Source of the DNA: Blumeriella jaapii
Taxonomy: Eukaryota; Ascomycota; Leotiomycetes; Helotiales; Drepanopezizaceae
Length of the DNA: 64,000 bases
Direction of reading: 5' to 3'
Assembly: GCA_009599575.1 (NCBI GenBank)
Contig: VWND01000010.1
Span: 1 to 64,000 of the forward strand
Numbering within the stretch: position 1 is the stretch's first letter; each line of letters opens with the position of its first letter. The notes beneath the pieces were generated by a model. The model saw nothing but the letters and a program-made list of their open reading frames with translations, searched no databases and was not told the DNA's origin. Position numbers and translations under genes: made by a program. Shown piece after piece: positions 57,982 to 64,000 of the stretch.

Positions 57982-58434
57982 CACGACTCTCATCCACAAC
58001 ACTGGTAACACAGTGACATATCGAAGGATCAGGAATTGGAGCAGGTCTGCTCAAACTGGCAAATCGTCAAAGTAAACGTAAGGATGTTCGGGGAACGCAT
58101 TTGGGTGAACGGGGTATGTGATTCGATATGCGGTTCCACTTTTGTCGAGCGCTGACTCAGTATGTTTATTCTTATCCGCTTCGACTGAAATAAATTAGGC
58201 AAAATCCCATCAGGATTACTGTCTTAGAAAATCCCAAAGCCTCTACTGTGTGGAACGCTCGGCCCGGCCTGAAAGAGCTTCCTCGGCGGGCCTTGCTGAT
58301 TCTTCCCAATTTCTATACAAATATCTGCACTGCTCGTTTGCAATATGAGGAAAACAACGATATCATCCGAAGCAGGCACAGATTGAGTTTCTGCCTTCCG
58401 TCCTAACCTTCGTCTACCGACAATACAATCAACC

Positions 58435-59373
58435 ATGTTTCTCGTCAACTTTCTGATAGCGAGTTCGGCGATAGCTGGTGTATCAGCATGGAACGCAGAT
58501 ATCCATCACCAGATTGGTTTCATGGCCGATGAATTCCTTACACCTGAAGTCTCCAGAATCGTAGAAGCAATTCTGGAGCCTCAATACCATGGCTCTCTAG
58601 GCGAAGCCGCCTCGTGGGCTGACGATTATCGACGTGAAGAATTCACTCACAGTTGGCACTCTATCGGCTCTCTTGACAATCCTCCTTTAGTCTGCAATAC
58701 ATACTACAACCGGGACTGCACGAAAGACGGCTGTCTTGTTTCCGCCATCACTCAGCAGACCATGATACTGCGCGATTGTATCACCAAGGCGAAAGTGAAG
58801 GCGATCCAACACGGGAACAATATCACCTGTGCCAATGCTCTGAAATACATCACACACTTTATCAGTGACATCCATCAACCTTTACACACCACGAAACAGG
58901 GAGCCGGAGGCAACGATCATAAGGTTTCGTTCGGCGGGATGAAAAACAACTCCAACTTGCATTCGATCTGGGACGGCCCGATTGTCTACTACCACGCCTA
59001 TGTCCAGTCCTTCAGCTTCTATACTATTTCACCATACTTCTCCGCTCTGGCTAAGCGTGTGAAGAAAGATGATTTTCCGGTTCCGAGGGATGATTGGGAA
59101 CTGTGCATGGATCCCTCGATTCCCCTCTCTTGTGCTATGCATTGGGCCAGTGAAACTAATTCATTGAATTGCGATTATGTGTACAGCCAGGACTTCGGCG
59201 CAGAAGATCTGTCGACGAGTGGCTATTTTGAGGGTGCTTATCCTATTATCGACATCCAGTTAAGCAAGGCGGCGTATAGGTTGGCGATGTGGCTGAATTA
59301 TTTGGTACAGGGCATGTACAACAAGGAAAGGGAAGTTTCTGTGAGGGTCAGTCCTGCATGGAAAGAATTGTGA
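58435..59373 (+). CDS. Secreted S1/P1-type zinc-dependent nuclease
   Basis: 312 aa, single exon, length typical of the family. Residues 1-18 are a signal peptide (LIASSAIAGVSA), leaving Trp19 as the mature N-terminus, which in P1 nuclease binds zinc through its amino group and carbonyl. The other zinc ligands are all present: His24 (W+5), Asp63 in ASWADDYR, His75 in SWHSIG, His141, Asp145 and His151 in THFISDIHQPLH, and His176 and Asp180 in NLHSIWDG. These enzymes cut single-stranded DNA and RNA, giving 5'-phosphates, in acidic extracellular settings. Cys residues for disulfides (87, 95, 100, 115, 132) and N-glycosylation sequons (N129-I-T, N171-N-S) fit secretion. The start is the only Met giving a signal peptide. 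Codon use is normal, unlike the neighbouring isochore. Confidence 0.95.
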   Translation: MFLVNFLIASSAIAGVSAWNADIHHQIGFMADEFLTPEVSRIVEAILEPQYHGSLGEAASWADDYRREEFTHSWHSIGSLDNPPLVCNTYYNRDCTKDGCLVSAITQQTMILRDCITKAKVKAIQHGNNITCANALKYITHFISDIHQPLHTTKQGAGGNDHKVSFGGMKNNSNLHSIWDGPIVYYHAYVQSFSFYTISPYFSALAKRVKKDDFPVPRDDWELCMDPSIPLSCAMHWASETNSLNCDYVYSQDFGAEDLSTSGYFEGAYPIIDIQLSKAAYRLAMWLNYLVQGMYNKEREVSVRVSPAWKEL

Positions 59374-59848
59374 CTGCATCCGTTTAGCTGGGAATGAAGT
59401 ATAAAACATCAAGTATATATAAAAAAGCACACACATCTTCAAGAAACTTGATTCGAGGCAGAACTTAAGCTGAGCGGGAGTTCCACATAAGCAACGAACG
59501 TAGTGGAATTGGCTATTTGAAAGTACATAAGAAGCTTCCCGACAAGCAACATCCACATGACAGCCACTGGGTTGTTGTACAAGTTGTGTTTGTCGGTTGC
59601 ACAAGGATGAAGGGGGTCAGACAGGCCAAATACTACAGTGCAACGCCGTCGCATTTGGTTGTAATCTTGTCTGAGGAAGAAGCTATTCTAGATTACAAAC
59701 ACAAGATGAATGTATTCACGAATCCTTGGCACACTTGCCAAGCAAGTGTCCTATATTCCAAAATTGTTCAACAGTTTTACCTCCGTATGATAGCTACTGG
59801 ATGATTCAACAGGTTGTGTTCAGCCATTGTGCCTTGTCCAGCTTCGGT
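59374..59848. other. Intergenic spacer, convergent 3' ends
   Basis: Holds the 3' UTRs of the nuclease (plus) and the WSC gene (minus). A weak direct repeat (AGCCACTGGGTTGTTGTACA at ~59563 against AGCTACTGGATGATTCAACA at ~59791) is visible. The ORFs 59260-59604, 59439-59654 and 59517-59804 have no recognisable features. Confidence 0.5.
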
Positions 59849-61311
59849 CTAAAACGCGCCTTGGTAGGTTGAAAGACGGTTACCAGCCCCGCAGTACTCA
59901 TTCACATTGCCCTAAGGAAGATGGTCAGTAATCGGAGATGTTACTCTCGGGTACGATTTACCGGGCAAGTAAAAAAGCAGTCGGTGTTGTTGGTGGGTTC
60001 AGATCCTGCTGAGAACAGGTTCCCACAGTAACCTGCCCGATGTTATCTTCATATTCATGTCACCAGCAAGGGTTTTGTTACATTCTCGCCCATATTCAAC
60101 ACCAAAATATTTATTCCCGGTGCAGAAACTGCCGCAAGCCTCCAGAGTCATACTGTCGCTAGCAGTAGCTCCTCCTGTGAGTGCTCTCGCTGCCGTTCCT
60201 TCGGTCTGGCATCCAAGGTACGAGTAGGTTCCAATGGTCTGCTTGATAGCTGGACCAGTACCGGCGGCTGCCGATGCTGAGGCCGTGATAGTCGCGATGG
60301 CGTTGTTGAAATTGTAAACATCGATACGGTTGTTACCACCGCAATACTCCGAAGCATTTCCCTAGCGAGGGTTGTCATCATCAATAAACTCACCGGAGAA
60401 GAAAAGGTCCTACCGAGCAGAGCATGTTACATCCAGACAGCCCATCGTTAGTCGTTGGGGCTACTACGCCGCCATTTGCAAATGTGTTGCCGCACCCTGG
60501 AGGTCCATGTCAGCTTCTCATACTCCGACTCAAGGACTGTGAAATCCTACAACATTGTTGCGAGTATTCGACGCCGGCAAGCAAGTATCCCGCAATCTGG
60601 CACGCCGCCGTACATAGAGCAACCGTCAAGACCCCCTCGCCGCCGACTGTAGGAACGCCATTTGGCAGGATTCGACCCGTAACACCTTCTGTGTAGCAGT
60701 TCACGCGTTTCCATGGTCCCAACCCTGGATTTGTTTGTGGCCCCGTCTGCCCGTTCCAAAAGAGACTCAGACGGGAACTACCACCACAAGGCTCATTCTG
60801 TGACCCGGAACAAGGCATGTTGCAGTCAGAGGGCTGGCTAGCCAGAGTTGCTCCCGAGGTGATGGATGAGCCACAGACTGGATCGTGTCAGAACCCACAC
60901 TGAGATCCTGAGCTGAGTAAAACATGCAGTAAGGGCACTACTCACAGCACTCATTGCTGTATTGCGTACCAGCGTAGATGAAGCCTAAGTTGCTACAGAA
61001 GTTGATGCATGATACATCTGTCATTGCAGTGGTGTTGGTATAGCTCGAGCCGGCGAGGGTCCTTCCTACTTCACTGTAAAAGTTAACAGCCGAGAAAGTA
61101 CAAGACCAGCGAGATCTCGATGGATAAGATTGGTACATACGTGTAGCAGCCTTGATATCTCCAAGAGCCTGGTAATGTCGCAGGAAGATCAAGGGCAGAA
61201 ATGGGGATGAGCTGTATTCAGTTAGGATAATAGGTAAGAAGATGTTAATTGTTTATGTACGGAGATGAGGGCAATTGCCCCAATTGCATGCTTGATACGA
61301 AAGTACCCCAT
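59849..61311 (-). CDS. Secreted protein with three tandem WSC domains (eight exons)
   Basis: Assembled from frame and GT-AG sites. Exons (plus coordinates, 5' to 3'): 61261-61311, 61141-61211, 60946-61073, 60551-60877, 60414-60496, 60082-60361, 59962-60032, 59849-59911; the sum is 1,074 nt, 357 aa, TAG stop, no internal stop. All seven introns are 49-68 bp. Residues 1-23 are a signal peptide (MGYFRIKHAIGAIALISLIP...). Three WSC modules follow, starting WRYQGCYT (~34), WKRVNCYTEG (~139) and YSYLGCQTEG. Each has the family's C-x-x-x-C, EC[FWY]CG, DCxMxC and CGGxxRLSL/CGAGNRLSTY blocks, and splicing restores E-C-F-C-G, C-W-C-G-N and C-Y-C-G-N exactly. WSC domains are cysteine-rich carbohydrate-binding modules of cell-wall sensors and secreted enzymes. 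With no membrane anchor or catalytic domain, this is probably a secreted wall- or glycan-binding protein. Confidence 0.9.
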
Positions 61312-62706
61312 TTTTAACGCGCGTTCTGAGCTTCTCTGATTTTCCGACTTTCTAGGAGGAGGTTTGACTGCGGTGGAGTTTGGGTTTTAATCGTTCACTT
61401 TATATTCTCGATTGCAAGATGGGGACCGCAGGCTTTGACGACGTCTTTCTTGCGGCTGGGAACTTGAGCCAGAATGGAGACACTAAGAGTTTTTTCTGGG
61501 ACTATTAGCTTTACATCGAAGAGCCTTGAATGTTCAGTGTGTAAGAAAGGATCACCGAAGTGTACCGCAGAGGCCATTCTCAGCTTCTGGCGATTACAAA
61601 GTAGATACGGTTACAAGGTTGTCCAGACCATGAATTCATTTGCTATCGATTCAGAAGTTTCAAATCTCAGTACGACATTATTAAGAAGATTGCCCGCCTT
61701 GTAAGTGCCACCAGCGTCCACAAAGCGGTACAAGGACTAAGGGTCCTGCTGTACCCAGAGAAACTTGCGAACCGCAGTGGCAGTTAACGACAGCGCTGTG
61801 TTTTAGGAAATCTTTCGTCACTAATCCATGCTGTGCCGCTTACTTCCGGCGAGAGAGATATTGAGATGGCTAGGCGCGGGAATTAAGATCTTTACTTATC
61901 TATTCCTGCTCTAAATATTCCTGCTCTCAAGCAGAGCCTCTCTAAGAACCGACACACGACTCAAATATTTCTCACATGAGTAACCATTTTTCATTAAACA
62001 AGGTTACTCCCGTCGAAATCCTTTACTCTGTACGCCCTGGATTCCCATTTCGTGGCTCTCATCGATCCAATATCTGTGCAAGAATGCTTACATCCACGGG
62101 AAGGTCCAAATTATTACCCGGTGAATAAAACAGGTTTGGAGGCATTTCAGAAATTACGAACAAATTGCTTTCGCCGTCTGAGATTCAACCCGAAAGTAAC
62201 ACAAGAGATAACAGTCGAAGAGTTCGACCCTGAATTCATTAAATAAATTGTATGAAGCCGTCTTAAGCCGGGACAAGTGAGGGCACCTGCACAAATTTCG
62301 CCGTCTTGGGAACAAGATTGTCCGATCACATTACCCCAATGCAACGAGCCGATTAGAAAGTAGCCGCTCGTTACGCTGTACGCGTGAAGGGCTCAGATCA
62401 TCCGATTTTTTGTGGGACGGGGGTCAATTTTCTGTGGTAGGGAGAGACAAAAACGGTTTCTTTTAGACGAGATTTTGAGCCGCTGCTATTGGAATCAAGA
62501 AAAATGATTCGGTATTTCGAATCCCACCAAGTTCGAAAATCAACAACTAATTATAGGTATTTAATACATGCAATTATTGGCTAGAACGTTGACATATCAA
62601 CCACATTGTAGTTGGCCGAGTTGCGCAAGCATTTTCCCGTGGTCGAGATGGACAAACTCGATTGAGCTCATACAGTGGGCTTCTTACAATTTCTTTTCTC
62701 TTTGAT
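61312..62706. other. Intergenic region with two uncertain ORFs
   Basis: The first ~200 bp are the promoter of the WSC gene. ORFs at 61474-61704 (plus; its frame runs into a GTAAGT at ~61701 that could be a splice donor) and 61395-61577 (minus) overlap, and neither has a recognisable domain. Nothing else was identified apart from the ORF at 62052-62246. Confidence 0.4.
62052..62246 (+). CDS. Uncharacterised short ORF
   Basis: 64 codons from the first Met; the frame is open about 20 codons upstream. The protein is mixed and charged (QECLHPREGPNYYPVNKTG; VTQEITVEEFDPEFIK) without signal peptide, membrane segment or known motif. It looks more protein-like in composition than the surrounding shadows, but it may be an exon or a gene relic. 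Confidence 0.2.
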   Translation: MALIDPISVQECLHPREGPNYYPVNKTGLEAFQKLRTNCFRRLRFNPKVTQEITVEEFDPEFIK

Positions 62707-63737
62707 TTATGACGGCAACGTATATCGCTTGAAGAAATCCACAATCATCGTCGAAGCATTGAACGAGGCCGGCCCATCGCCGTGCGCCTCGTTATCCGCG
62801 TTGCTATTCTGCATGGTGTCAGCACAGCACGATACCCTCTAGCATGACTTACAGTGCTCGGCCAACTATGCCCCAGATTCACATCATACACGTGACTGAC
62901 CAAGCCCAATTGCCCTCCCTGCGCGTCCTCAAATTGATACAGCGTTGTATCGTCAGTCACAGCACTCGAAACGTTGCCCGGGAACTCCAACCCGTCTCTG
63001 TTCGCCCACTGCCGGACCCAGTGCGGGATCCACGGCACACACTGGCCGCTTCTCACCGCGCCAGAATAGTCAATGGTATCATCGGCTTCGCCGTGGAACT
63101 CAATGATCGGAATGTTGACGCGGCCAGGGTCACAGGGGATGTGAATCGTTCTCGGCGCACAGGCCGTGTCGTTCTTGATGTAAAAGGCGCCGGCGACGGG
63201 GGCGAAGGCGGCGAATTTGTTGGAGAGCGTCTTGTCGCAGGCAAGCGTGCCAACGAAGCCTCCACCAAGGGATTTGCCCGAGGCGTAGATGCGGGAGTTG
63301 TCCAGTGTGTACCGGGACTTAAGCGAGGTAAGGATATCGAGGGTGAACTGTTTGTCGTTGGATGTGGCCTCGGGATGGCCTTGCCAAGAATGCTTGAAGC
63401 TGATGAGCATTCGTTCTCTCCAGGTGGGCTTTTTGCGGGGGGGGGGAGGGGGAGAGCTCCTCACATTGAGTCCATTGGGATAAACGGCTATGGCGTAGTC
63501 GTTGAAAAAAGGGTCTGAGAGCAGAGTGAGCTCGTATTGGTCCTCTGCAGTTTTGGTCTTTCCGTGAAAAGAAAAAATGACTGGAGTTGGCGTATTTGCA
63601 TTGAATCCTGGAGGGACGGTGACCAGGTAATAGCGAGGGACGTTGGAGCTCTTGATCGAGACTTTGGTGTAAGCAACATTGGCCGCTGCGACCAGAGACA
63701 GGAACGGCAGCAGCGAGAAGAGTGCCTGTCGGAACAT
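62707..63737 (-). CDS. Secreted CE1 / PHB-depolymerase-like esterase (three exons)
   Basis: Exons 63465-63737, 62853-63392, 62707-62808; introns 63393-63464 (72 bp, GTGAGG...AAG) and 62809-62852 (44 bp, GTAAGT...CAG). The product is 304 aa and starts with a signal peptide (MFRQALFSLLPFLSLVAA). The nucleophile is Ser132 in ASGKSLGGGF (G-x-S-x-G), the acid is probably Asp195 in EFHGEADDTIDY, and the base is His266 in VNLGHSWPST: an alpha/beta-hydrolase triad of the LpqC/polyhydroxybutyrate-depolymerase type that includes fungal feruloyl and acetylxylan esterases. The 72-bp intron keeps frame; unspliced it would insert a Pro-rich 24-residue run in the middle of the conserved YPNGxN-SWQG block, so splicing is preferred. 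Intron 2 must be removed to reach the family C-terminus (FNASTMIVDFFKRY). The substrate cannot be read from sequence. Confidence 0.9.
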
Positions 63738-64000
63738 ATTGACCAGCTATGTAAGTATGACTGAGGGAGGAGGTTTTCCGGTCAACGCGGGGGACAGAAA
63801 TAGAAGTAAATGTTCATCAGCACAGACGTGATGTCCACCAAATCTCAAGTGGACGCGTAGGAGACTTTATAGTGGAAACTGCACATTAAAATGTCCGTGG
63901 ACATAAGGCCGTCAGCAGCTGTCCAAAGATTGCCGTCAAGGCCGGCAGGGAGCTTGGCAAAATGAGGTAAGTAGGTGAGAAGTCGATAAGCCTAAAGGAA
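63738..64000. promoter_or_regulatory. Upstream region of the esterase gene
   Basis: GC-balanced sequence 5' of the minus-strand esterase. No distinct promoter element or further gene was recognised before the window ends. Confidence 0.4.

Larger units (their letters stand above)
56984..58434. other. GC-balanced intergenic region at the isochore boundary
   Basis: AT-richness and RIP signature stop at about 56,984. Several ORFs of 60-90 codons occur (for example 57310-57537 plus; 57509-57721 and 57699-57968 minus) but none shows a domain, signal peptide or plausible splice continuation that I can support. The last ~300 bp are the promoter and 5' UTR of the nuclease gene. Confidence 0.5.

Noticed and set aside
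58687..58878. Minus-strand ORF inside the nuclease gene
   Set aside because: Antisense shadow of a strongly supported coding frame.
62844..63518. 224-codon plus-strand ORF opposite the esterase
   Set aside because: Antisense to the esterase exons. The minus strand has the catalytic motifs, signal peptide and splice sites; the plus frame has none.

Overview
This window looks like a nuclear segment from a filamentous ascomycete (Pezizomycotina). Three signs support this: short GT-AG introns of about 44-72 bp, secreted fungal hydrolase families, and long AT-rich, transposon-filled DNA with the mutational look of repeat-induced point mutation (RIP). About 57 kb is gene-poor AT-rich isochore. It switches abruptly near 56,984 to an ordinary GC-balanced genic segment that runs to the right edge.

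Layout: (1) 1-5740 is an extremely T-rich, strand-asymmetric tract with a recurring ACGCTATC-type motif and 11-bp microsatellites. (2) 5741-9400 is AT-rich DNA with degenerate repeats. A complete, apparently un-mutated non-autonomous LTR element (7160-8984, identical 170-bp LTRs, CTGTA target duplication) sits in it. (3) 9400-10051 holds microsatellites. (4) 10052-14850 (minus) is a decayed OrsD-type C2H2 plus RecQ-like helicase gene, an architecture I associate with fungal subtelomeric helicases. (5) 14980-15600 holds a G-rich 9-bp minisatellite, a short tandem repeat and a tRNA-derived SINE-like unit. (6) 15731-18818 is a 206-bp satellite of 15 copies. (7) 18819-19950 is a second satellite of about 187 bp, six copies. 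Its units carry a hairpin and a TTAGGG-like block, and the array ends in palindromes. (8) 20100-21809 is a fragment of a plus-strand Ty3/gypsy element (integrase end and chromodomain). (9) 21810-28235 is a full-length RIP-degraded gypsy element A (minus). (10) 28883-53213 is a nest: gypsy B (minus; TSD AAAAG) is interrupted by gypsy C (plus, 32428-50740; TSD CGATT). C is itself interrupted by an 11.3-kb gypsy D (minus, 33317-44611; ATGG repeat) and by a 593-bp Tc1/mariner deletion derivative (47363-47955; TA). D has a long decayed coding tract 3' of its integrase that I cannot assign. (11) 53219-56983 holds the decayed host of B, an LTR-integrase-LTR derivative of family C, and a mosaic of broken and inverted C and D LTRs.

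The genic end (56,984-64,000) has three intact-looking genes, all predicted to be secreted. They are an S1/P1-type nuclease (plus), a three-WSC-domain protein with eight exons (minus; no single ORF shows it, I assembled it from splice sites and frame) and a CE1/PHB-depolymerase-like esterase with three exons (minus). A two-unit TTAGGG interstitial repeat lies between the transposon boundary and the nuclease.

All similarity statements come from reading motifs by eye. No database search was run. Calls on decayed elements rest on motif order plus LTR and TSD geometry.
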